Positions 53,848 through 64,000 of a stretch of 64,000 nucleotides of DNA are shown here, piece after piece. Source of the stretch: Eukaryota sp. TZLM1-RC (lineage: Eukaryota > Metamonada: BaSk clade); assembly GCA_040285825.1 (NCBI GenBank), contig JAUPSS010000007.1, positions 210,501 through 274,500 of the forward strand, written 5' to 3'. Position numbers and translations under genes: made by a program. A model generated the notes under the pieces. The model was not told where the DNA came from. It made no database searches and saw nothing but the letters and a program-made list of their open reading frames with translations. Numbering within the stretch: position 1 is the stretch's first letter; each line of letters begins with the position of its first letter.

Positions 53848-54827
53848 TTTCAAATCCACCGTAGTGTTGTATATTCTTCCATTCATCCTCGCATTTGCTT
53901 AATCAATATCTTCTATAAGCTTAAATTGAGTCTATCTGATCAAGTGTTGATTATTGGCAGCCTTCAAGAACTATTTTCCCCAAGAATTATGTTTTACATC
54001 AAAATTTAAAATAATTTTTACCAGATTTAGATAGAATTCACTCACCATAACAGATCAAATTCAAGGCTGTTTTCTACAAAACCAACACCGATACAAATGG
54101 TGACATAACCAAAAACATCTCGGCTCTCAACATATATTAGCATAGGACTTGATACCACAATTACCTTTGGTAGTAAACATAGTGAATTACTGTTTAAGTA
54201 TCGATCCACTACAATGTCTTATGTCTTGTTTATGTTTGTTTAAGGGAATTTATTTTTTGAAAAATCATTCTTTCACGAACAATCCTCTTTTTAAGTATAG
54301 TTTACTCCCACTCCCGACTTCCGAAATACCGGGGTATGCTGTCTGGGACTCACAAATTACCGTATTGGCAAAGGTATACCACATCTGATGAACGACTGCG
54401 TGGTGGTGGAAATAGCGCCTGTGTGAGTGTTAATTGAGCGGAACAAATATTTTGAATTGTCAAATATATTCAAAAACCAAAAACTGGCAAGGAAAAAGTG
54501 ATTTCTACAACTATTCAAAAGAGTAGGATATCAAAATAATTCACACAAGGGCAACCATAACTGGTGGAGGAGGTGTATTTGCAATGAAGATTTGGTTGAA
54601 AAACTGTTTCTGTGGCACTCAAGAAGTATAAAAATTCCCTTACACGAATTGGTATCAATTCCTGCACACTAGAAAAAAAGATCCATCACCACTAGAAGAA
54701 TCAACAAAAGAAAATTGGATTTACCTGTTGCTTTTGAGCACCTGTTAAATTCAAAGAGTCTCTCCCCTTATTTCTTCTGAAAATAAACATGAAGTTCGTG
54801 ATTGTGCTATTCGTGAAATAGACCCAC
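53848..54827. other. Gene-poor
   Basis: No gene supported. An open 79-codon frame at 54149 is probably chance. Confidence 0.4.
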
Positions 54828-54999
54828 AAAGAACCAAAAACATGTAAACTGTAGAATCCCATGTAATCAGATCTTTCTGGACTGTGATCAACCTCACACA
54901 GTTTAAAACTAAGGGATTGATGATTCTTCAGTCGTTGATGTATTTATGAATACAAGCTCTAACTATAGAAAATTACTCTCTATATTTGGTAGAGACTCT
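54828..54999 (+). repeat. 172-bp dispersed repeat, copy B
   Basis: Same unit as 50527-50698, more diverged: AACCAAAAACATGTAAACTG ... TTTGGTAGAGACTCT. Confidence 0.6.
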
Positions 55000-55579
55000 G
55001 AAATCATTTAATATATGTGAAACAATTCCTAAAACCAGACAAATTGGTTAAAGATAAACCATATTATAAACACCAAATGGAAAAACTAACATCTAAATGC
55101 CTTGGTAGAAAAAAGCTCTGAAAGTTGATACATCACACCAAAGTTGACATTACATTGAGTAATTAATTATAGACAACTGAAGGTAGACATTTGTGCATGT
55201 AACGTGAAAGGTGAAGGACAATACAGATTGGAATGGCTTAGAAAATAAGGGAAGCTCATTTGTTAACAGCAAGCGTTTGGGAAATAACAAAGAGAATGTG
55301 TGAACAGCTGCAAGGAGACTCTCTGTATCACTAGTAATGCAAAACAACAATGAGGTTACTTGTGAAAAATAAGAAGTTATTGTAGGGAAAGGGGTTGAAA
55401 TACACTACTTAAACCAAGAATGAAGCAGGATGGGTTAGTAAGGTTTCAGCGGTTATCGCATTATCTATTCAAACAGTTCCAAGAGCTCAGACAACAGGAA
55501 TTCTGAGTGCGAGTGCGATTTCGCACCACTGAGTTGGATACAACAGAATTCTCCTACCCTCACTCTTTTCAGAAACAGT
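55000..55579. other. Intergenic upstream of the TLDc gene
   Basis: 5' flank of the gene at 55580; no feature seen. Confidence 0.45.
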
Positions 55580-57244
55580 ATGCAAGCTCATACTCTTGTA
55601 GAAAACTTCAGAGTGGATTCGTCCCAACTCACCAATAAACAGGAGTCTTTTACTTCTTTTACAGAACGTGCTTGTTATCACGCAACGTTTCATGGTATGA
55701 AAGTGCTGTGGTTGCAGTTTGAGTTTGACCCTTATTCGGAGGCTGCACACAAACTCTTCTTTCTCGCACGGCATCCCAACATGTTATTAGTACTGGGATA
55801 CACCACAGACCCTTCAGGTATAATCATAGAATATCAACCAAATACACTCGAGTCTCCTGAAGTACAACGCACCCTCAAATCCCAACAACCGGGAGCAAGA
55901 TTTACCAATATCTGCACGCCACTAGTTTCAGCAACTGCGTATTTGTCCTCTTTTGACTTGAACATTGGCTGCCTTGCATTAAATACAATATTTGCATCTG
56001 ATGACATGAGTACATTCAAGATATTGCCTCCACTATCCTTACTTAATCCTAGCGTATTTACGGCTAAGCTTATTGACCTTGCTGCTGCCCCTGAAGTTTT
56101 GGTGTCTGGAACACCATCTTCTACTTCTGATGTGTTTTCAATGGCTGTACTGGTTCATCTTCTCTGGGGTCTCCCTGACCTTAGCTCTGGACTGGTCGAG
56201 CGTTCTGTAGCTCGCCGCAAGAATAACCGTGGGATCTTTTTCACCGAAGACTTTAAAATCACCGGTGTTCCAGATATGCTTTCTGAATGTCTACACAATG
56301 CACTCAAAGTAGACTCAACCCAACGTCCCTCACCTGATGTCCTTGTTGCTGTTTTCAACAAAACAAGAGAGCAGCTGCCTGCCTCACCACCTGCTAACAC
56401 TTCGTCATATGCCCCTCCTGCTGCTCCTTCCTATGGTGGTCAGTCAGATTTGTCCCATTTGTTGTCCGGTATTGCTTCTTACCCAGCTTATCCATCAATG
56501 AAACCACAAGAAATGACCCCTCATTATGAGCCTTCCATGTTGGGCGGTTCCTCTTTTTACCCACAGGTTTCATCTTCTCATTATGCCCCCAGTGACCCCC
56601 GTGACCCCCGAGATCCCCGCCTCTCCCATCACCTTGAGCCTCCCCATCTAGATCGTCATCATCGAAGACCTGAGCGACCTGAACGAGATCGTAGAGGCAA
56701 GGGTGATATTATTGATAAAACTGGTAAATTCTTGATGACTCCATGGGAAACCACCATTTTGGGATGGGCTGATGCAAGAAGAAGAGACCATTTGTTCAGT
56801 GGTGATAAGCTTGATTATAAAGGCTTTCACAACAAAACCGGGTCCAACAGGAATCATTGCATTGTTATCCGTAATAATCTAGGCTACATGTTTGGTTGTT
56901 TTGTGTCGGTGTCTTTTGTAAGTGAAGGTCAACGGGAATGTCTTAAGCCTGATCCCGAGGCGTTTATCTTTTCTTTAAAACGAGGAGATGACACTTCCCC
57001 TGTATTGCTCAAAGCAAAACCTACAGCCAAGGTTAGAGTAGCTTTTGATAGAGGTATTGAACTTACTGATGGTAGGTTTGACGATTTGATCATCACTAGA
57101 GATAACATTTCTGTTCATGATTTAGGATCTAATTTTGTTATTGATCATTCAAGACTTGGAGGAATGGACCCTAGGATTTGGCTCACAGGAAGTGAAGCTC
57201 CCACTACTTTTTCTAGGTTTGATGTTTATAGGTTTAGTCGATAA
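55580..57244 (+). CDS. Pseudokinase-TLDc fusion protein
   Basis: 554 aa, one exon. Residues about 10-265 follow a protein-kinase C-lobe plan: HPNMLLVLGYTTDPSGIIIEYQ resembles the hinge region, LIDLAAAPEVLVSGTPSSTSDVFSMAVLVHLL matches the APE/D-W-S-x-G region, and HNALKVDSTQRPSPDVLV the end of helix H. There is no glycine loop, no VAIK lysine, no HRD and no DFG, so it is a pseudokinase. A Pro/Ser/Arg linker follows (repeated DPRDPRDPR, then His/Arg/Glu-rich). The last 160 residues are a TLDc domain (GWADARRRDHLFSGDKLDYK, GFHNKTGSN, VIRNNLGYMFGCF, AFIFSL, DDLIITRDNI). TLDc proteins act in oxidative-stress resistance and V-ATPase regulation. Fusion to a pseudokinase suggests a scaffold role. Confidence 0.8.
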   Translation: MQAHTLVENFRVDSSQLTNKQESFTSFTERACYHATFHGMKVLWLQFEFDPYSEAAHKLFFLARHPNMLLVLGYTTDPSGIIIEYQPNTLESPEVQRTLKSQQPGARFTNICTPLVSATAYLSSFDLNIGCLALNTIFASDDMSTFKILPPLSLLNPSVFTAKLIDLAAAPEVLVSGTPSSTSDVFSMAVLVHLLWGLPDLSSGLVERSVARRKNNRGIFFTEDFKITGVPDMLSECLHNALKVDSTQRPSPDVLVAVFNKTREQLPASPPANTSSYAPPAAPSYGGQSDLSHLLSGIASYPAYPSMKPQEMTPHYEPSMLGGSSFYPQVSSSHYAPSDPRDPRDPRLSHHLEPPHLDRHHRRPERPERDRRGKGDIIDKTGKFLMTPWETTILGWADARRRDHLFSGDKLDYKGFHNKTGSNRNHCIVIRNNLGYMFGCFVSVSFVSEGQRECLKPDPEAFIFSLKRGDDTSPVLLKAKPTAKVRVAFDRGIELTDGRFDDLIITRDNISVHDLGSNFVIDHSRLGGMDPRIWLTGSEAPTTFSRFDVYRFSR

Positions 57245-58493
57245 TTGTAATTGTATTTGTTTTTGTGATGTTCAATAAATTTTATTTATTATGCATAGTT
57301 TATGTATTAAATTGTTCTCATTGAATGAAATGTTCTATATTTATGAGCAATATCTCAATTTTTAAGAGCTTCTACTTAGCACAAATTCTTGGTCTTAACC
57401 TTGGCTTCTTAGAAAGAGCAAAATGTTGTCCATATGACTACTCCATTTTTCTTGTTCTTTTGGTATTTCGTTATTCCTTTGTTCAGAGCATGTAAACATT
57501 AAACTAAATCTGAGCAAGGAATATTCCAAGAGTCACAAAAGTGTTGAACGACAAAAACATATGAGTTTGGCTCATATTCATAATTCCAACTCTTGTACAT
57601 TTTTGTGTCACTTTTGTATTTAGTCATTGTCTTCGCTATCATGCAATTATAAAAAATGCATGACTTCCATGGTAAAGTTGCTGGATGGGTTACTAATGCG
57701 GAGTTTATATTAGGTTCTGTGGCGTGTTAAAGTAAAAAAGGCACTGAAGGCATCATTTTCTGAAAACCTTGGAACATCATTTGCTGCAGAAAGAGACTTG
57801 CTGTTTTAGTCTGAAAAAGTATGACTCAATACATGGATAACGTTTTTAGAAGATTTGATGAAAACTATTGTGGTGTTGATCTTATGATCAAGGAATTGAT
57901 CAAAGAAAAAACTGTTTCCCGGATAATTGTGTTTGATTTTAAATATTTAAGGAAACATTAACAAACATCTTCCTGAGACCTTCCTGAGCAACTCTGCGGC
58001 TTTTTGTTATATTAAATTTATATTTCGTTGTCTTGTGTTTGGGTGATTACAGTATGAGTTTCACTCATATTCATAATCCCATCTGTTGTATACTTTGTAC
58101 CATTTTTGTAATTAGTCATTATCTTCCTTTATCATGCATTTACTGAGAATCCGTGACTTCCATGGTAAAGTCTTTAAAATGGGTTACTCAAGCGGAGCTT
58201 TGATCAGGTTCTGTGGCGATTTGAAAGTATCGTTATGTGAAAAACTTGGAAAAATGCTCGCTGTAGGAGATTTGTATTTTCAGTCTGAAAAAGTACAACC
58301 AAATACATGGAGAACATTTTCAAGAGAAACTTTATTTAAAATATTGTAATGTTGATCTCATGACGAAGGAATTGATCAAGGAAAGAATTGTTTCCCTAAA
58401 TTCAGTGGATAATTGTGTTTGAGTTTAAATAGTTAAGGAAACATTAACAAACAAATTTTTAATACCTCAAGTTCTCTCAAATTAATAGATTCG
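57245..58493 (+). repeat. Intergenic containing a tandem duplication (57557-57990 / 58048-58468)
   Basis: Two head-to-tail copies of about 420-435 bp share TGACTTCCATGGTAAAGT, GGTTCTGTGGCG, GTTGATCT, AGGAATTGATCAA and AAGGAAACATTAACAAACA. Copy 2 has a 71-codon frame (58134-58349, GKVFKMGYSSGALIRFCGDL); in copy 1 it is broken. The second copy ends directly before the PARP-fold gene, so these may be remnants of a 5' exon duplicated with its promoter. Confidence 0.65.
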
Positions 58494-59039
58494 ATGAGTG
58501 ATCATCTCTTGCTTCGACGTATTGTCACTAATGGTATCAAGGCCATCTCAGACAACTGGACCCCCGGTCAAACATATGGACCTGTTCTACACAATTTGGG
58601 ACTTGTTCAAGGATGTCCTGCTATGCAAATGTTCTGTAGAACAGTGCAACAAGAAGGTAAGCAGTGTTTAAACAATGTAGTGTACGCTTGGCATGGCAGT
58701 GCGTTTCAGAACCTCCCTTCCATCTTTCAGAATGGTTTCGATCCAAAGAAGAGGCGTGGTCAGGCCCTTGGACGGGGAGAATATTTTGCTACCATCAATA
58801 ATCCTACAACTTCTGATAGTTATAGTAGAGATAATGACTGCCTCATTCTTACAGTTATTATACGGTCTCACAACTTCAACGATCATGGTAATGTTTATGT
58901 AATCGATAACGACATAAGTGGTAATTCAAGCCATTGCTTACCATTATGTGCTGTCAGAAATCCTGCTAAAAGAGCGTCAGATAAAGGAGAGATTACATTT
59001 GCTTCGCAAACTTCTGTACCTTGGTCTTTTGGGCATTGA
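58494..59039 (+). CDS. Short PARP-catalytic-fold ADP-ribosyltransferase
   Basis: 181 aa. The donor-loop face of the PARP fold is clear: H67 in YAWHGSAFQNLPSIFQNGFD (NAD+-binding His), then GQALGRGEYFAT with Y97. A later strand NVYVIDND followed by the LPLCAV strand is placed like the PARP core strand preceding the third triad position. The third residue is not an obvious Glu, as in mono-ADP-ribosylating or inactive PARPs. The protein is near the minimal catalytic size, with no regulatory helical domain, zinc finger or WGR. The start codon fits. Cytosolic mono-ADP-ribosyltransferase is the best guess. The PARP-finger protein at 34.8 kb shows the complementary half, but the two genes are 23 kb apart. 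Confidence 0.75.
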   Translation: MSDHLLLRRIVTNGIKAISDNWTPGQTYGPVLHNLGLVQGCPAMQMFCRTVQQEGKQCLNNVVYAWHGSAFQNLPSIFQNGFDPKKRRGQALGRGEYFATINNPTTSDSYSRDNDCLILTVIIRSHNFNDHGNVYVIDNDISGNSSHCLPLCAVRNPAKRASDKGEITFASQTSVPWSFGH

Positions 59040-60049
59040 ACAGATTAACACCTGTGTATTGAAAGTAGATCAATAAAGCTAGTACATAGTGGGTTTGTGA
59101 TTGTGAGAAATCTTATGCATTGGGGCGGATTGTGATTAATAATCCTTGCTAAATCAGTTGTAAATCAATGTTCACTCTATTTGTTCACTGATTGACTTGG
59201 AAATTATCAAATTAGCAAAATTACTTCTCAACTCATCCTCGTACATTGCTATTTCAATAAATGTTTCAAAATTTGTGTTGATCTTAAACACCACATACTT
59301 TTACAACAAAACAACGATTTAATCAGTTTATTGTTTTAATCAATTCAGGGATAACGTTTTATTTGAAAAAACTTCAGCAACTTCATAAGAATATCACGTA
59401 TCACCACCATTATCTTTGAATCGCTGTAATAGACAATTGTTGCATTCTCACTACCCACCTCCTTCCACCTCAATGTCAAAACGTTCCAAACAACCGAAAC
59501 AACACCACATATCGCCACGTAATTACTAACGGTTCTTTTTCTCATTAATCTACCTACTTAATGTTTCAACATCTCTTGCACCTTGGATGCGATGTTAGGT
59601 TCTTACTTTGTATCACTCTCCTTATTTTGTTTTCAATCACCTCAGTTCTGTCAAACTCAATTATTTTTTTGGAGTTTTTCACCATTTGTTTGTTTCGTTT
59701 TGTGTATATTTTTCCAATTCCACCTTTAACTATGTGGTCATTTTTTCAACCCCTGCATTTTTTTCAAAATTATTTAAATCATAATATCTGTTCGAATTTA
59801 ACCTTACCAATAAAATTCTTACTTCAATTACTATGAATAACCCACTTTTTGTAAAAATCATTTTTTTATTTCCTTTTTCTATTGTCTTTCCAATTATTGC
59901 ACCCGTCTTATTCAACTACAGTTTTAACTCTTCACATAGGTCAAAAAACCGAGTATCACTTCAGCTTGTTTCAGTTAGTGTCTGTCAAATATAACTCAAC
60001 TTTAGTTAACTTTGTTTGATACATCGAATTTTGCTGTTGGTCATTTTTA
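59040..60049. other. Intergenic
   Basis: AT-rich; a hydrophobic plus-strand frame at 59561-59836 is probably chance. Confidence 0.4.
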
Positions 60050-60955
60050 ATCACTATGTTTTTATTATCAAATTGTAGAGTCTCTTTTGCTTGTAAATAA
60101 AAGCTTGCATTTTATGAATTCTCCACAAGTCCAGACCGTAAATGTCAATTGTCAAAAAAACTTGCCGAAGTTTGGCCACCACAAAGTTGGAAAAATCCAT
60201 AAAGGTTGCTGAATTGGCAGCAAACGCGGATAATTCGGAGTTCGCATCTTCAATTGTTATTTCGTTAGACTCTATCATTTGGCTCTGGTCGTAATCTACC
60301 TCTACCTCAGTATAATTTGTCGACCATCGTTTCTGTTTTTCATTCATCCTACTTTTCAAAGAACAGGACATTTGAGTCATTCTCCATCACTTGAATTTCT
60401 TGTTTTCATTCATCACCCGACTATATTTATTGGTCCTTCTCTCATTGAGGAACCTTGGCTTGTTCTTGATCTGTTTTTTTACTCCCAAAATTCAATAAAT
60501 CATGTTTTCCACAAACAACAATTCGTTTGTCTTGAAAAGTATCAACATCAACATTCTCTATATAAATCATAAATACTAGCCTTGTTGTCTGGCTTACATT
60601 TCTGATCTTGTAAATCCCGACGAACAAATTCTACTGCAATATTAAATCCAGCTGTGTGGATAATGTTGTTGAATTAATAGCTCCTCTGTTTGAACATTGG
60701 TTGGTTTAAATCAATAATATTAGACCAAAAGTCAAATTGCTCAGGTGGTTTGATTCTATGGACTTGGGCTTGGTTGTTGATCTTTTTTAATCTCTGATTG
60801 GGCAAACAATCATCCATCAATGTTTGTTCAATAAATGTCCATAATGTTCTCGCATGGTTTGCAAAAAACCAGGACCATTATTGGTTGATATAGGGGTAAT
60901 CTGATATGGTTTCTTTTAATTTTTGTTTTAATGTGAAATTACTCGTTTTATAAGA
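60050..60955 (-). pseudogene. Decayed coding sequence, family unknown
   Basis: Reading leftwards: SYKTSNFTLKQKLKETISDY, a stop, WSWFFANHARTLWTFIEQTL, then HRIKPPEQFDFWSNIIDLNQ, a stop, FNIAVEFVRRDLQDQKC and SIYDLYREC. Frame changes lead into FQDKRIVVCGKHDLLNFG and a last open part (60380-60054) with ITIEDANSELSAFAANSATF. Natural amino-acid composition over some 270 codons with few stops marks a dead gene or transposon. I cannot name it. Confidence 0.45.
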
Positions 60956-61451
60956 AAAAAGTGTTGATTATTCACAAATTTCTATCATAAATTTGCAATT
61001 TACAGCAAAAAGATTTAAATTGATACTTTACCAGCCGAACTCTCCTCAATCTTGGTTTTAGTCTTGCGATGTATTCCCTTTCAAAACACCTTCTTCTCAA
61101 CTTTCCTATTTGACACTATTGTTGAGTGTAACACCAATGAGATTGGAAGTCCCCACATCCCAACAAATCCCCTTCTTTGTTTCCCACACGCCTGTCTTTG
61201 CAGAGAATGACCCTTGTTTGTATTGAAAAAAGATCTCACCTTTGAAACTCAATGTGATCTTCGTTGATTTCCTTTACGTTCTCTTTTTCCCTTTCAGTTG
61301 ATCATAAGGGTTTGATATCTTTTCCCTTTCGTTGACGCAGGTTTTATTGAGTATGACATTGGATTCATTGCTATAAATCATCATAATTATTTCTGTGCAT
61401 TCCAGATGATTTTCACTATCATGGGATACCATGCTTCAGAAGGATGAGTTT
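60956..61451. other. No recognisable feature
   Basis: Pyrimidine-rich plus strand with no open frame of interest. Confidence 0.4.
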
Positions 61452-61525
61452 TTGGCTTTTGTGGGAATTGAACCCATGACCTTGGCTTTGGAAGCATATT
61501 AACTTTAATCATTAGAATCTATATT
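61452..61525 (-). tRNA. tRNA-like pseudogene (3' half)
   Basis: On the minus strand TATGCTTCCAAAGCCAAGG and ATGGGTTCAATTCCCAC look like the anticodon and T arms of a tRNA (B box GGTTCAATTCC), but the acceptor and D stems do not form. It could be a decayed tRNA-Trp/Gly-like gene or a SINE head. Confidence 0.3.
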
Positions 61526-61771
61526 TGATAATTGTGGTGTTCGAGACAATCTGTTGAACATTTCATTATTATTTTTAGTTTTGTTTCCAAGAAGATTTAC
61601 CTGGTCAGGTTGCACTTTTTCTCAAAATTATTCAATTGTATTCATTCAATTTTTAAATTGGTTTATTGGAATATCTTCTTTGATGAGCAATAGTGGAATC
61701 TTTTATAAAGAATAAGGGTTTTGTAATACGTTCAAGTGCCTAGTTTTAGTTGTTTTTATCAATTCAAATAC

Positions 61772-61943
61772 AGAGTCTCTACCAAATATTGAGAGTAATT
61801 CTGTATATCTTGAGTCTCTATTCATAAATACATAAACGACTGAGTAATCATCAATCATTCAGTTTTTAACTGTTTGAAGTTGATTACAGTCAAGAAAGAT
61901 CTGATCACGTGTGTCTGTGTAGTCTATATGTTTTTGGATCTTT
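61772..61943 (-). repeat. 172-bp dispersed repeat, copy C
   Basis: Reverse-oriented copy; closer to copy A than to copy B (shares CAGATCTTTCTTGACTGTAA and GAATGATTGATGATTA). Confidence 0.65.
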
Positions 61944-63484
61944 ATAGGTTTAATACTATTATTATCCACACTTTACAAAGAGTTTCATATTGATCTTGTA
62001 TAATTACTCTGCAGTTACTTCTGTATGCTGGAGCTAATTCGAAACATTTGTCAATTCTGATGACTTCAAGACATTCTACTGAACAGGTTTTCATACATAA
62101 TCGCCTGCTTGTTTAGACGCATGACTCATTCTCTTGGTATTTTTTAGGTGGATGCTGAAGAATTTCATACAGGAGGTCCAAAAAAAGTTGCACATCTTTG
62201 AAATTGTGTAGTTTTAAGCTGCGCTTGTAGTGGCCAAACTTTTTCAAAACGGAGACAAACAGCTTCAAGATTGTGTGAAGAATTAGTTAGTATTCTTTCA
62301 TCAGTTAATTATTTCGTAATAACGCAAGAAGATCACTTACATCTTTGGAACGGAGGAAACTTTTCTGATCAACCAGTACTGTCTCAATAGTATCATCGAA
62401 AAGGTCGATAAAAGTCAGCTTCAATATACCAAAAGTCTTATTACATTATTTTTCAAAGTATCTGTAACTATGAGCTCTGCAAGTTCAGAGTCTGTTATTC
62501 GTTCAACGACGGCTGATAGGCAATGATTATCCCATTGAAAGATATGACCTTTTCTTTTTTTTTGTTTTATTTTTTGTTTTTATTTTAATTTTTCTTGGGT
62601 TCGTTATTAGCACCCATACTAATCACTTTACCACCTGGATGAACATATGACTTGAAAAAATTACCACACACTACATGGTTAATAGCTTTACCTTCAAAAT
62701 CAACGGTAACTATAGTAGTCAGTTACATTTTCCCTAGCTAGAGAACTCGGTAAAATTAAATCTGATCTTTTAGTCTGTTGAAGGATTCAACGATCACTTT
62801 TTTGCCTTTGTAAACTTTTCAAAATAATTCAAAACAGGAAAATACAGTATTTTTAACTATTAAACCAACCGCCAAAAGCTTAATTGGTACAAACTAATTT
62901 AAATATCCAATGGCGATTAGGAATCGTTTCCACTTTGTTAAGACATTTTGATGGATTTAAAATGACTTAAAATTAGTGGAAACTGGTTCATTTTGAAAAG
63001 AATTTGTGAAAAAATGCAAAGGTCAGTGTGGGAAGCAAGAAAGTTATTATTCCAGCCATAGTCAGTAAACACGCTTAACACGTTTTAACATTGTTCAACG
63101 GTTGAACTTCAACCTCAATATGAAATTTTATAAATTAAAGTTTATTAATCAATTTTAACTACACTCAAAGCCATCCAGATCTTTTCATTGACCAAATCCT
63201 TCTTCACTACTAACATTATGCTATATCTTCTATTTCAATTTCACTATGGCAAACTATTTTGTATCAGTTTGTTGCTTTTCGTTCACTAAACATAAACAAA
63301 TAACAGAAGTTTATGAACGGAATGAAAGAAATCAAAGAAAATAAAAGCTGATACAATTTAAACTAACGATCACGTGATGTACTTTCCAGAATAGGAAGGT
63401 CACGTTTAGCTACTGCTGACACCGCCTTCTCTTTCTCTTTCTTCGGGTTTAGTGGAGAGTTTCTTGAATGTGATGTAGACAGTA
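61944..63484. other. Gene-poor, one coding-like tail
   Basis: 62715-62585 (minus) is open to a stop with TVDFEGKAINHVVCGNFFKS and YVHPGGKVISMGANNEP, probably the end of a decayed gene or transposon. Nothing else is supported. Confidence 0.35.
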
Positions 63485-64000
63485 CTACTGCGCATCATCA
63501 GCCACAATACGCTTTACTTCAGCCGACTTTTCACGCAAATGTCGTTGTCCACTCACTGATAACCATTTATACTCGGAGTGGGTTAACGTGTTGTTGATTT
63601 GCGTATACAATTCATACAATCTCTCTATAACTAAAAAGTGTGTATAAAATCTTGTAACTGTCAGTTTTTTCGGAGCTCCAATTCTTTTCATCAGCTTCTT
63701 AGTAAAAGGTTTATCTAATACGAAATTGACCCCCAATGCAGCTTTTTGAAACAACATTTCAAGTGATTGAAGTCTATGTTTGGAATCAGCAGTACATCTA
63801 TCTTTGAGAAAAAAATTTAATGTGTGAATAGCACAACGAATCCCGCAAATATGTTGGTATTTTTCTGCTTGATTGATGGCAGCGTTTAAATAATAAGAAG
63901 CTCTGTCAGTTATAACAAAATTAATATATGTAGGGCCGATTTGTTGAATACCATCATTGAATAATTTTGTTAAATAACTATCACTTTTTCGTTCATCGCG
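63485..64000 (-). mobile_element. hAT-superfamily transposase (DUF659-type), partial at window edge
   Basis: 172 codons open from the right edge to a TAA. FVITDRASYYLNAAINQAEK (catalytic Asp plus the helix) and CGIRCAIHTLNFFLKD match the central core of plant/animal-type DUF659 hAT transposases, where V-TDNA-NY and C-AH-L-L are conserved. After this a helical part with HFLVIERLYELYTQINN (the insertion domain) follows. The dimerisation domain is absent before the stop, so the copy is 3' truncated or an exon ends here. It differs in sequence from hAT-1 and hAT-2. Confidence 0.7.

Noticed and set aside
50527-54999. The two same-strand 172-bp repeats as LTRs of one 4.5-kb element
   Set aside because: No pol, primer site or polypurine tract lies suitably between them, the two differ more from each other than copy A does from the distant copy C, and no flanking duplication was found.
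34835-59039. A single split PARP operon or linked gene pair
   Set aside because: The two PARP-related genes are 23 kb apart on opposite strands with transposon debris between them.
59561-59836. Hydrophobic 91-codon frame as a membrane protein
   Set aside because: T-rich DNA gives Phe/Leu/Ile-rich chance frames; no start context, conservation or partner.
1-64000. CRISPR arrays or bacterial-type defence islands
   Set aside because: No regularly spaced repeats, no cas-like genes, and the gene content is eukaryotic throughout.

Overview
The window is nuclear DNA of a eukaryote, most likely a free-living protist, with AT-rich intergenic DNA. The genes are eukaryotic (RFC1, eIF4G, PARP zinc fingers, TRIM-like, BTB, TLDc), there is a nuclear-type tRNA-Ser(UGA), and spliceosomal introns can be read. 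The introns are tiny. Two in the cation/calcium exchanger gene are 32 and 31 nt (GTATGT...TAG), and a probable 23-nt one lies in the PARP-finger gene. All three stop codons are used as stops. I cannot name the species. Amoebozoan, heterolobosean or another amoeboid lineage would fit the domain mix, but this is a guess.

Layout. Gene-rich left part (1-21.9 kb): a divergent XPG-N nuclease-like protein; a RING/B-box protein with a C-terminal glutamine-amidotransferase-like domain; replication factor C large subunit; a small hypothetical gene; a three-exon CCX-type Na+(K+)/Ca2+ exchanger; a pogo-like transposase; tRNA-Ser; an eIF4G pseudogene; an R-S-E-type ADP-ribosyltransferase; and a coiled-coil protein ending in a tyrosine-recombinase-like fold. 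From 22 to 36 kb there are a decayed RCC1-repeat gene, a 1.1-kb gag-only LTR retrotransposon, a BTB protein, a small secreted protein, a second decaying copy of the RING/B-box gene in inverted orientation, and a protein that is only the DNA-binding half of PARP1.

From about 36 to 50 kb the window is a transposon graveyard. A MULE transposase is split by a hAT element, which is itself split by a second hAT (both with perfect 8-bp target duplications) and by a third 966-bp insert; an LTR element then cut the MULE again. Next to it lie a relic that reads like a Fanzor/TnpB-family protein, a decayed pogo copy and retroelement RNase H remains. From 51 to 64 kb there are LINE-like 3' fragments, a solo LTR, a dispersed 172-bp repeat, a pseudokinase-TLDc protein, a tandem duplication, a short PARP-catalytic-fold protein, decayed unidentified coding sequence, and a hAT (DUF659-type) transposase running off the right edge.

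Three genes touch ADP-ribosylation (an ART at 18.4 kb, a PARP-finger/PADR1 protein at 34.8 kb, a PARP-fold enzyme at 58.5 kb). They are far apart and do not form a cluster. No bacterial-style operon, CRISPR array or prophage is present.
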